Source of the DNA: Flavobacteriales bacterium
GTDB taxonomy: Bacteria; Bacteroidota; Bacteroidia; Flavobacteriales_F; PHOS-HE28
DNA: 64,000 nucleotides
Assembly (NCBI GenBank): GCA_016700415.1
Contig: CP065018.1
Coordinates: 620,001-684,000, forward strand
Direction: 5' to 3'
The position numbers and the translations under genes were made by a program. Positions within the stretch are counted from its first letter, which is position 1; each line of letters starts with the position of its first letter. Positions 34,983 to 42,938 of the stretch are shown here, in pieces. The notes below the pieces were generated by a model. It did not search any database and was not told the DNA's origin. It saw only the letters and a list, made by a program, of their open reading frames with translations.

Positions 34983-37112
34983 ATGAAGACCTATGATGAG
35001 AAACACATCAAGAACGTCGTACTGCTGGGCTCCCACGGAAGCGGCAAGACGACGCTGGCCGAGACCATGCTCTTCGAAGCGGGCCTCACCACGCGCCGCG
35101 GCCGCATCGAGGACAAGAACACAGTGAGCGACTTTACCGAGCTGGAGCAGGAACGCGGATGCAGCGTCCACGCCACCTGCCTCCACACCGAGTGGCGGAA
35201 CTACAAGATCAACCTCATCGACACGCCGGGGCTGGACGACCTCGCCGGAGAGGCCGTGCCCGCGATCCGCGTTGCCGATACCTGCGTGCTGCTGTTGAAC
35301 GCGCGCAACGGCGTGGAGGTGGGCACGGACCTGATCTGGGAGCATATCACCTCCGCCTCGCGTCCGGTGATCATGGCCGTGAACCAGTTGGACCAGCCCT
35401 TGGCCGACTTCGAGGACACGGTGGCGCAGGCACGGGAACACTTCGGGAACGCCGTCACCCTGATACAATATCCCTTGGAGCAGGGCGAAGGTTTTCACCG
35501 CATCATCGACCTGTTGAAGATGACGATGTATGTCTTTCCCGATGACGGCGGCAAGCCCCGCAAGGAATACATCCCCGCACAGGAGCGCGATCGTGCTGAA
35601 GCCCTGCACAAAGTGCTGGTGGAAAAAGCGGCGGAGAACGACGAGGCCTTGATGGAACACTATTTCGAGCAGGGGGAACTGAGCGAGGACGAGATGCGCA
35701 AGGGGCTCAAGAAGGGTATGATGTCCCGAAACTGCATTCCGGTATTCTGCCTCAGTGCACTGCGCAACATGGGAAGTGGGCGGCTGATGGGCTTCATCGA
35801 CAATGTGGCGCCCAGCGCGGAAGAGATGCCTGCGGCGATAACCGAGGACGGTGTGGAACTGCCCTGCTCGATCAGCGGCCCCACGGTGCTGTTCACCTTC
35901 AAAACGACCATCGAACCCCGGAGCGGTCGCATCACGCTGTTCAAAGTGATGAGCGGTGAGTTGAAGGAAGGTGATGAACTGACGAACGCCAACACCGATG
36001 CCAATGAGCGGTTGAACCAGTTGTTCATCCTGGAAGGCAAGGAACGGAAACCGGTGGACCGGCTGGTGGCCGGGGATATCGGCGGGGCCATGAAATTGAA
36101 GGACACCGGCACCGGGCAGACCCTGCATGCCAGAGGTTCCGAACATAGGCTCCCCGCCATCGGATTCCCCGAACCACGCCTGCATCGCACGGTAAAGGCC
36201 ACCGACCCCAAACAGGAAGAACGGCTGCACACGGCCCTGTTGGAACTGCAACAAGAGGATCCGGCGTTCACACTGCGCTACGTGCGCGAGACGGCGGAGC
36301 AGGTCATCGGCACCTTGGGCGAACTGCATTTGGGCGTGATCCAGTGGAAGTTAGCCAAGCTGTACAAAGTGGACGTGGAGTTCGGAAGTCCGCGCGTGGC
36401 TTACCGGGAAACGATCCGGAAGCCGGCCGCGGCCATGCACCGGCACAAGAAGCAGACCGGCGGCAGCGGCCAGTTCGGCGAGGTGCATCTGCGCATTGAG
36501 CCTTGGCATGAAGGCATACCGGAACCCACGGGTGTGAGCATCCGCGGCAAGGAGGTGATCGATCTGCCCACCGGGGGAAAGCTGGTCTTCTATAACTGCA
36601 TCGTGGGCGGGGTGATCGACAATCGCTTTATGCCCAGTATCCTCAAGGGTGTGATGGAGAAGATGGAGCAAGGCCCGCTCACCGGCTCACCCGCGCGGGA
36701 CATCCGCGTTGTGGTGCATGATGGCAAGATGCACCCGGTGGACAGCAACGACATCAGCTTCCGCATCGCCGGTCTGATGGCCTTCAAGGAAGCCTTCACC
36801 CAGGCGGACCCACAGTTGATGGAACCGATACAGGAAGTGGAAGTGCGCGTGCCGGAGGAGCTCATGGGCGACGTGATGACGGACCTGCAAAGCCGGCGGA
36901 GCATCATCCTCGGGATCGAAGGCACGGGACAGATCCAGGTGATCAAGGCGCAAGTGCCGACGGCCGAACTGGACCGGTACAGTACACGCCTGCGGAGCCT
37001 CACACAAGGCCGGGGCAGCCATACCGAACACTTCCTTGAGTACAGGCCGATTTCCGCAGAGCTGCAGCACAAGCTGGTACACGGCCATCTGCGGGAGGAA
37101 ACACCCGCTTGA
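34983..37112 (+). CDS. Elongation factor G paralogue (EF-G2 type)
   Basis: 709 residues with all five EF-G domains. P-loop GSHGSGKT (16-23). Switch I reads ERGCSVHA instead of the canonical ERGITI. Switch II is DTPGLDD (80-86), with Leu84 where translational GTPases have the catalytic His (DTPGHVD). The guanine motif is NQLD (134-137) instead of NKxD. Domains III-V follow normally (ETAEQVIGTLGELHLGV, the GGSGQFGEVHLRIEP segment, MPSILKGVME, LMGDVMTDLQSRRS). Bacteroidota carry such a second EF-G beside the canonical one; for the Bacteroides version, translocation without GTP hydrolysis has been reported. Start MKTYDEKH chosen; the upstream open frame crosses the preceding terminator region. 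Confidence 0.88.
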   Translation: MKTYDEKHIKNVVLLGSHGSGKTTLAETMLFEAGLTTRRGRIEDKNTVSDFTELEQERGCSVHATCLHTEWRNYKINLIDTPGLDDLAGEAVPAIRVADTCVLLLNARNGVEVGTDLIWEHITSASRPVIMAVNQLDQPLADFEDTVAQAREHFGNAVTLIQYPLEQGEGFHRIIDLLKMTMYVFPDDGGKPRKEYIPAQERDRAEALHKVLVEKAAENDEALMEHYFEQGELSEDEMRKGLKKGMMSRNCIPVFCLSALRNMGSGRLMGFIDNVAPSAEEMPAAITEDGVELPCSISGPTVLFTFKTTIEPRSGRITLFKVMSGELKEGDELTNANTDANERLNQLFILEGKERKPVDRLVAGDIGGAMKLKDTGTGQTLHARGSEHRLPAIGFPEPRLHRTVKATDPKQEERLHTALLELQQEDPAFTLRYVRETAEQVIGTLGELHLGVIQWKLAKLYKVDVEFGSPRVAYRETIRKPAAAMHRHKKQTGGSGQFGEVHLRIEPWHEGIPEPTGVSIRGKEVIDLPTGGKLVFYNCIVGGVIDNRFMPSILKGVMEKMEQGPLTGSPARDIRVVVHDGKMHPVDSNDISFRIAGLMAFKEAFTQADPQLMEPIQEVEVRVPEELMGDVMTDLQSRRSIILGIEGTGQIQVIKAQVPTAELDRYSTRLRSLTQGRGSHTEHFLEYRPISAELQHKLVHGHLREETPA

Positions 37113-37115
37113 TCT

Positions 37116-38972
37116 TCAACGCTCCATCACCCCTTGCGTGCCGGGGGTGATGGACATGCCGTCGTTGGAGCGGTCCACATCGCCGAGCCTTCCGAAGGGG
37201 TCCAGTTCGATGCGTTGGATGCGCGCCAGCGGCACCGGGATGGTGAAGGAATACGTGGGGTCGGTCCATTGCCATGGAGGCAGTGTGTGCCATTCGTGCC
37301 CGTCGGGCTGTTCTTTGCGCGCGCCCAGCATTAACGAGAGCGGGATGTGGAACAGCTCCAATTCGCCCTGTGCTCCTTGCACGACCACGTCCACCGGCAT
37401 CAGCATGAGGTCCTTCCGCTCCAAGGTCACCGTGGTGCTGTCCCCGTGCTGCATCACGCCCTTCACCGCATAGTCCAATTTGCGCGTGGTATTGATCCAT
37501 TCATTGAAGTACCACGCTAATTGCAGGCCGCTCTCCTTCTCCATGACCCGCTGCACATCAATGGGCCGGGGATGTTTGAACCCGCAAGTCGCGTAGTAGC
37601 GGCGCAGCCCCCGTTGAAGCGTGCTGTCGCCGATCACCGCACCGAGCTGGTCCAGAAAGAATTCGCCCTTACTGTAGGTGTTGTCGCTGTATGCCCGGTT
37701 TGTGGCGAACTGGTCCGCCTCGAGGCTCATCGGCTCATGGTGCGGGGATGCCACAAGCCGCAGATAAGCGGCCATGGCATCAGAGTGGACGCGTCCTTTT
37801 GTGTTTCCGGGAAATAGTTCTTTCATCACTTTGCTGCCCGCGTACTCCGAAAAGCCTTCATCCATCCATGGGAAGCTCAGCTCGTCACTGGCCAGCACGC
37901 CGTAGTACCAATTGTGCAGCACCTCATGTACGCTGGTGCCAACAAGGCTGCCTAAGCGCCGCTCGCCGGTGATCAATGTGAACATGGGGTATTCCATCCC
38001 GCCATCACCACCTTGGGCAAAGGTGAAGGTGGGCCACGGGTACTTGCCGAAATTCCGGTCCATGTATTCCACCGTGCGCACCATGTAGCCGGGCAACTGG
38101 CCCCAGACTTCTTCAAACTTTGGGGAGTCTTTGTAGATGAAGCGCAGCAACGGCCCACCAGGCACTTGGGCGGTAACGTTCTTATAGTCCGGGTCAGCGG
38201 ACCAAGCAAAGTCATGGACCTTCGGAGCCTTGAAGTGCCACGTGAGCTTGCCGTCGGAACGCTTTTGGTTTTTTGTCCGCTGCGCGTAGCCGTGGCCGAT
38301 CTCCTTCGCATTGGCAAGCACCCCGGTTGCCGCAACGGTGAACGTGCTGTCCAAGGTGATCTTCACGTCGTAGTCCCCCCATTCACCATAGAACTCGCGG
38401 CTCACATAGGGGTCGGCATGCCAGCCGCGGTCATCGTATGCCGCCACTTTCGGGAACCATTGCGCCATGCTATAAGCGACCCCTTCGGCATTGTCGCGGC
38501 CACTGCGGCGGATCTGGACCGGCACCTGCCCATGAAAATCGATGCGCAATGTGGTGTGCTTCCCCGGGAGCAGTGGTCGGGCAAGCGTGACGCGGAGCAC
38601 CGTTCCCAGCGGTTCCAACCGTACCGCTCTCCCGTCTTGTGTAATGAGGGTGCAGGTCAGGTCGCCTACCTCCTCCTGCGAAAGAGCAGCGATGCGGTCA
38701 CCGACCCTGGCGTCCGGATCGACGATGGTGCGCGCCCGGACATCCATTTCACTGCCCGGCTTAAATGCATTGAGATACAGGTGGAAGAATAGCTCCCGGA
38801 GCGTATCCGGGCTGTTATTCTGGTATCGGAGGACTTCCGTACCCGTGAAACGGTGCGACTTCACGTCCAAGTCCACGATCAGGTCGCAAGTGATGTGTTG
38901 CTGCCATCGGTCACATTGGGCGCTTACGGAAAGCGCGACGAAAAGCGCCGCAGCGATGGAATAATACCGCAT
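37116..38972 (-). CDS. M1 family metalloaminopeptidase, secreted
   Basis: 618 residues. Signal peptide YYSIAAALFVALSVSAQ. The zinc site is complete: HEVLH (H349, E350, H353) and E372 after exactly 18 residues in DEGFSEYAG; the substrate-binding exopeptidase motif is GGMEYPMFT, a variant of GxMEN. A C-terminal beta domain (DYAVKGVMQHGDSTTVTLERK) ends the protein. M1 enzymes trim N-terminal residues from peptides; here in the periplasm or outside. No T9SS tail. Its stop is 3 bases from that of the convergent EF-G gene. Confidence 0.93.
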   Translation of the reverse strand: MRYYSIAAALFVALSVSAQCDRWQQHITCDLIVDLDVKSHRFTGTEVLRYQNNSPDTLRELFFHLYLNAFKPGSEMDVRARTIVDPDARVGDRIAALSQEEVGDLTCTLITQDGRAVRLEPLGTVLRVTLARPLLPGKHTTLRIDFHGQVPVQIRRSGRDNAEGVAYSMAQWFPKVAAYDDRGWHADPYVSREFYGEWGDYDVKITLDSTFTVAATGVLANAKEIGHGYAQRTKNQKRSDGKLTWHFKAPKVHDFAWSADPDYKNVTAQVPGGPLLRFIYKDSPKFEEVWGQLPGYMVRTVEYMDRNFGKYPWPTFTFAQGGDGGMEYPMFTLITGERRLGSLVGTSVHEVLHNWYYGVLASDELSFPWMDEGFSEYAGSKVMKELFPGNTKGRVHSDAMAAYLRLVASPHHEPMSLEADQFATNRAYSDNTYSKGEFFLDQLGAVIGDSTLQRGLRRYYATCGFKHPRPIDVQRVMEKESGLQLAWYFNEWINTTRKLDYAVKGVMQHGDSTTVTLERKDLMLMPVDVVVQGAQGELELFHIPLSLMLGARKEQPDGHEWHTLPPWQWTDPTYSFTIPVPLARIQRIELDPFGRLGDVDRSNDGMSITPGTQGVMER

Positions 38973-39071
38973 GGCCCAAAGATGGCCTGTTCCGGATCAC
39001 GGTCAGGCCACGGCTTGTTAAGAGAGCCAACGGCAAACACCTCCAAGACCGGATATTCAGTAACCGGTCGG

Positions 39072-39150
39072 CCTGTGGATAAGCCCTTGGAAACCTGTTT
39101 GGAACCTGTGGAGAAGCCGAGGAAAACCTGTTTGGAACCCGTGCGTAGCC
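39072..39150. repeat. 33-bp tandem repeat with DnaA-box-like 9-mers
   Basis: Copy 1 is 39072-39104, copy 2 is 39105-39137, a partial third copy begins at 39138. Both full copies contain AACCTGTTTGGAA. Copy 1 holds TGTGGATAA (inverse TTATCCACA, a perfect DnaA box) and copy 2 TGTGGAGAA (one mismatch). The repeat fills the gap between the M1 peptidase and the response regulator (38973-39178). Confidence 0.7.
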
Positions 39151-39178
39151 TGTTCACCCATGGTGAACAACTTGTTGA

Positions 39179-39661
39179 TCAGGACAGAAGGCTCTGCCGT
39201 AGGGCGAACTCCAACTGACGATTGGATTCGATCAACTTCTCCGTGAAGGCGGCCCGCTCATGCTCAGCTTTGTAGTCGGCCCAAGCGGACATCACTGCGG
39301 TGCGAACCTCCTTGGCCTCCCACGGTTTCTGAATGTAGTGGCACACACCGGCCTGGTTCAGCGCGTCCACCAGTGCCTGCAGGTCGGCATGGGCGGTTAT
39401 CAACATCCGCCTCACCTGTGGGAACCGTTCCTTGATCTGGCGTAACGCCTCACAGCCCACCACACCGGGCATGCGTTGGTCGCAGATCACCACATGGACC
39501 TCGTGCTGCTGTAATATGGGCCAGACCTCAGGCAGGTCGCCCGCCACCAATACGTTGAAAGTGTTGCGGAACGCCGCCTTGAAGGTTTGCCTGTTCGCCC
39601 CCTCATCGTCGATATAGAGCACGGTGGGGAGCAAGGCTTGGGAACGGTGGATCTGATGCAT
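39179..39661 (-). CDS. Receiver-only response regulator
   Basis: 160 residues. A CheY-type receiver occupies residues 13-130: acidic pair D18/D19, phosphoacceptor D61 in VVICDQRMPG, the conserved Thr in RRMLITAHAD and Lys in YIQKPW. A helical tail follows without a DNA-binding or enzyme domain (TEKLIESNRQLEFALRQSLLS). The receiver is strikingly like the N-terminal receiver of the hybrid kinase at 45119-46651 (both have DQRMPG and a Y-I-x-KPW ending). It is divergent from the ThiF-nitroreductase gene and so may belong to the same signalling locus. Confidence 0.88.
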   Translation of the reverse strand: MHQIHRSQALLPTVLYIDDEGANRQTFKAAFRNTFNVLVAGDLPEVWPILQQHEVHVVICDQRMPGVVGCEALRQIKERFPQVRRMLITAHADLQALVDALNQAGVCHYIQKPWEAKEVRTAVMSAWADYKAEHERAAFTEKLIESNRQLEFALRQSLLS

Positions 39662-39733
39662 GCTGTTGGGGGTTGATCGTCAGCCTCCATACGTTGCTTG
39701 TCGAAAAAAAGTTATCAACGATCCAATCTTTTT

Positions 39734-39763
39734 TTGTTGATAAGGTCCGCCATGCTACATTCG
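39734..39763 (+). promoter_or_regulatory. Promoter of the ThiF-nitroreductase operon
   Basis: TTG (39734-39736), 19-base spacer, TACATTCG (39756-39763; one mismatch to TAnnTTTG), 38 bases before the ATG. The AT-rich leader also holds TTATCAACG (39718-39726 region) and its near-inverse TGTTGATAA, which could be an operator or a DnaA-like site. Confidence 0.55.
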
Positions 39764-39801
39764 ACCCCTATTCATCGTCATTCACAGCCAGTTATTGCTC
39801 T

Positions 39802-42120
39802 ATGGACAACACGTTGGAAACCTTACTGGCCGCCGGTACCGTTCCCGGCACGGATGAATACCGTCCCACGTTCTATCGGCTTCCTGCCGACGAGGCGGCC
39901 TTGAAGAACCTCATCAAAAGCAGGCCCGGCATCCGGGTATCGGACCATATTCAGGCACAGGTACGCGAACTGGTAAAGTCGCTCGATCCGAGCGCGAAGT
40001 TCACCGATGATTCACTTGAAAAAGCCGTAATCAAGCACCTATCAGGCAGAAAGTTGAGAGACTATGGCTCGTGGGTTTTCTATCCATGGAGCGACCGCTT
40101 GGTACACGTGCTTGATGAGGAGGAGTTCTCCGTGGTGCGCACGGATCGGAACCGGAACAAGATCACCCGCGAAGAGCAGGCCGTGCTCGCCACGAAGAAG
40201 ATCGGCGTCATCGGCTTGTCCGTGGGGCAATCCGTGAGCGTGACCATGGCCTTGGAACGCTGCTTCGGCGAGATCCGGCTGGCGGACTTCGACACCTTGG
40301 ACCTCAGTAACTTGAACCGCATCCGGTCGGGGACGCACTCCTTGGGGCTGAACAAAGCCATTGTGACCGCCCGCGAGATCGCCGAACTGGACCCTTACCT
40401 GAAAGTGATCTGCTTCACGGACGGCTTGACCAGGGAGAACATGGACGCCTTTTTCACCGAAGGTGGGAAATTGGACATCCTGGTGGAGGAGTGCGACAGT
40501 GTGGACATCAAGATCCTGGCCCGGCAAAAAGCCAAGTCACTGGGCATTCCGGTGGTGATGGACATGAGCGACCGCGGCTGCTTGGACGTGGAACGTTTCG
40601 ACCTGGAGCCCGAACGGCCCCTGATGCATGGTTGGATCGTCCATCTCGACCTGGAAGCGGCCACCCTCCCCATGACAGCGGAGGAAAAAGTACCCTACAT
40701 GCTGCCCATTTCGGGCGTGGACACACTAAGCCCCAGGATGAAAGCCTCGGTGATCGAACTGGGCCATACCGTGAACACCTGGCCGCAGCTGGCCACCTCG
40801 GTGGTGTTGGGCGGTGCCTTGGCCGGGGATACCGTCCGGCGCATCGCGCTCGACCAGTTCCACGCCTCGGGCCGTTGGTTCGTCGATCTAGAGGAAATAG
40901 TGGCCGATCCCCCGTCCCCTGCGCTTCTTGCCCCACCAGCTCCACCGGTGTTCGAACTGCGGGAGGCCGATATCGAGGCCTTGGAAGAACACCTTGGCCC
41001 GGCCTCTTCCGATGCGATTGAACTTGATCAGGACATGGTCGAGCAGCTCATAGTGGCCGGGGGCTTGGCCCCGAGCGCCGGCAACATGCAGCCTTGGAAA
41101 TTCACGTGGAGCCAAAAGCGCTTGCTGCTTTTCCATGACAAGAGCCGCTCATACTCCCAATTAGATCCGGACCATCAGATCGCGGATATTTCATTGGGAG
41201 CTTGTATCGAGAACATCGTTTTAAAGGCCCATGCACTGAGGCTCGAAGTGCGGACTACCCTTTCCGAGGACAAGAACACCCCATCGCTTACGGCCGTGTT
41301 CGACTTCTTTGGTTCTCCCGCCAAGGGCACGGAACCCCATGTGGTGGATGAACTGGCCCCCATGATCGAAAAGCGCTGTACCAATCGCAAATTCGCCATG
41401 CCGCAGCCCTTGCCGAAAGGAGCCTTTGAACGCATGGCCAAAGCGGTCCTGACAATGCCCGGCTGCACTGCCGACCTGCTTGACAGCCGTGAGTCGCTTT
41501 CCAGATTGGCCGACCTGTGCGGTGCGGCCGAACGGATCCGTGCGGTCAATCCCTCCGGCCATCGGGAGTTCTTTGAGCATGAAGTGCGCTGGACGGAGGA
41601 AGAGGTCAGGCGCACCAAGGACGGTCTGGATCTGGCCACGATGGAGCTTCGTCCGGTGGATCTGGCGGGAATGCAAGTGGCCTCCGACCCGCGCGCGATC
41701 GCGCTGATCGATCAATGGCGGGGAGGTAAGGGGTTCGAGGGGATCTCAGCACCGGCGATCCGCATGTCATCCGCAGCGGCATTGATAAGTGTCACGGACA
41801 ATACCAAACAGGGGCGCTTGAACGGAGGTCGTGCGATGGAGCGGCTCTGGATGAGGGCCAATGCGGAAGGACTCTCCGTCCATCCGGTCGCGGCACCTAT
41901 CTTCCTTACGCAGATGTTACCGTTCAACCTAAAAGCATTTAGGGCCCATGAACGTGCCGAGCTGGAGCAGATCCGAGAATACTTCAACACGCTGTGGAGC
42001 CTTGCCGGTCGGCATCCGTTGTTCTTGGTGCGATTGACCCCCGGTAGCGAACCCAGCGCACGCTCCTTGCGCCTTGATCTGCGAGACTTGTTGGTCCCAA
42101 CCCCGATTATTGCGTCGTAG
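39802..42120 (+). CDS. E1/ThiF-like adenylyltransferase fused to nitroreductase (Rv1355c-like)
   Basis: 772 residues. The N-terminal third has an E1/ThiF/MoeB Rossmann domain: KIGVIGLSVGQSVSVTMALERCFGEIRLADFDTLDLSNLNRI contains the nucleotide loop and the DxDxxxxSNLNR motif of ubiquitin-like activating enzymes. No Cys pair for zinc and no clear catalytic Cys are seen. From about residue 390 a nitroreductase domain follows (DMVEQLIVAGGLAPSAGNMQPWKF is the FMN-binding start; later AERLWMRANAEGLSVHPVAAP). The same fusion is known from mycobacterial Rv1355c, whose reaction is unknown. It is the first gene of a run with the synthase-like gene (24-base gap) and the sensor kinases. Start MDNTLET chosen: it follows the promoter. 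Confidence 0.85.
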   Translation: MDNTLETLLAAGTVPGTDEYRPTFYRLPADEAALKNLIKSRPGIRVSDHIQAQVRELVKSLDPSAKFTDDSLEKAVIKHLSGRKLRDYGSWVFYPWSDRLVHVLDEEEFSVVRTDRNRNKITREEQAVLATKKIGVIGLSVGQSVSVTMALERCFGEIRLADFDTLDLSNLNRIRSGTHSLGLNKAIVTAREIAELDPYLKVICFTDGLTRENMDAFFTEGGKLDILVEECDSVDIKILARQKAKSLGIPVVMDMSDRGCLDVERFDLEPERPLMHGWIVHLDLEAATLPMTAEEKVPYMLPISGVDTLSPRMKASVIELGHTVNTWPQLATSVVLGGALAGDTVRRIALDQFHASGRWFVDLEEIVADPPSPALLAPPAPPVFELREADIEALEEHLGPASSDAIELDQDMVEQLIVAGGLAPSAGNMQPWKFTWSQKRLLLFHDKSRSYSQLDPDHQIADISLGACIENIVLKAHALRLEVRTTLSEDKNTPSLTAVFDFFGSPAKGTEPHVVDELAPMIEKRCTNRKFAMPQPLPKGAFERMAKAVLTMPGCTADLLDSRESLSRLADLCGAAERIRAVNPSGHREFFEHEVRWTEEEVRRTKDGLDLATMELRPVDLAGMQVASDPRAIALIDQWRGGKGFEGISAPAIRMSSAAALISVTDNTKQGRLNGGRAMERLWMRANAEGLSVHPVAAPIFLTQMLPFNLKAFRAHERAELEQIREYFNTLWSLAGRHPLFLVRLTPGSEPSARSLRLDLRDLLVPTPIIAS

Positions 42121-42143
42121 TTCCGTAGTTCAAACCAAATCAG

Positions 42144-42902
42144 ATGGAACAAATAACACTCATCAGTTTCCGTGCTCCGAAAGAACCTGCACTTTGCGAA
42201 GAATTCAAGGTGGAACATGCGAAGGTCTTAGAAGACTTCGGCATATTGAATGTAACAAAATGCAGTGGTGAATGGCATTTGGACAATGATTGCCATGTTA
42301 TTGTCGCAATGCACCCTTTACTCGGAATGGTCGGAGGCATTCGCTTGCAATTGGACCATGCTGGCTCCAAATTACCAATGGAATTAGCCGTGGGTGGACA
42401 AGATCCACGCGTGGGTGAATTTTTAAGCGGTATCCGTGAATTAGGAAATGGAGAAGTATGCGGCCTCTGGAATGCAAGTCGCTATGCCAACATGGGGGTC
42501 CCAGTGCTCTTAAGCCAAGCTGTCACCGCGATTTCAGTACAAGCTGGAATGAAGCGTATGGTGTGCTTGGTGGCTCCATACACAAAGCGGCACCCGAGCA
42601 ATAATGGTTTCGTTATGGTGGAAGAGGTCGGCGACAATGGCGCTTTCGCTTATCCACGACCAGACTTCAAGGGAATAGTCATGGTGAACCCAGATACCCA
42701 TTTACTCAGTTATGCGCATCCATTGCAGAGAGCAGTTCTAATGAGCCTTCGGCTCCGCCCGGTTCAGACACGGATCGAACAACCGGGACGCGCACCGCTG
42801 GAGGTGCGCTACTTACTTCAGGGGAATTCCGACCAAAGTCAGGCTGCGGCATATCAGTATATCCAAGAGGAGCACCGCAGGTACTTCGGTCGGGTCGCGT
42901 AA
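42144..42902 (+). CDS. Putative acyl-homoserine-lactone / N-acyl amino acid synthase-like GNAT protein
   Basis: 252 residues, soluble. The order of elements suggests the LuxI/FeeM branch of the GNAT fold: a strand-turn-strand CHVIVAMHPLLGMVGGIRLQ, then a conserved-looking CGLWNASRYA (compare the E-x-SRF segment of LuxI-type synthases), a helix QAVTAISVQAGMKRMVCLVAPYTKR, and NNGFVMVEEVGDNGAFAYP. This is pattern reading, not a database match. Such enzymes join an acyl chain to an amino acid or homoserine lactone. The gene is markedly AT-rich (about 41% GC in the first 180 bases) compared with its upstream neighbour. It lies between the ThiF-nitroreductase and the 7TM kinase genes. Function otherwise unknown. 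Confidence 0.5.
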   Translation: MEQITLISFRAPKEPALCEEFKVEHAKVLEDFGILNVTKCSGEWHLDNDCHVIVAMHPLLGMVGGIRLQLDHAGSKLPMELAVGGQDPRVGEFLSGIRELGNGEVCGLWNASRYANMGVPVLLSQAVTAISVQAGMKRMVCLVAPYTKRHPSNNGFVMVEEVGDNGAFAYPRPDFKGIVMVNPDTHLLSYAHPLQRAVLMSLRLRPVQTRIEQPGRAPLEVRYLLQGNSDQSQAAAYQYIQEEHRRYFGRVA

Positions 42903-42938
42903 CGTAACCCCAAGGCAGCCTTACCGTAGTACGGTGCC

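Noticed and set aside
34959..36329. Minus-strand open frame of 456 codons
   Set aside because: Shadow of the EF-G gene; no recognisable motifs.
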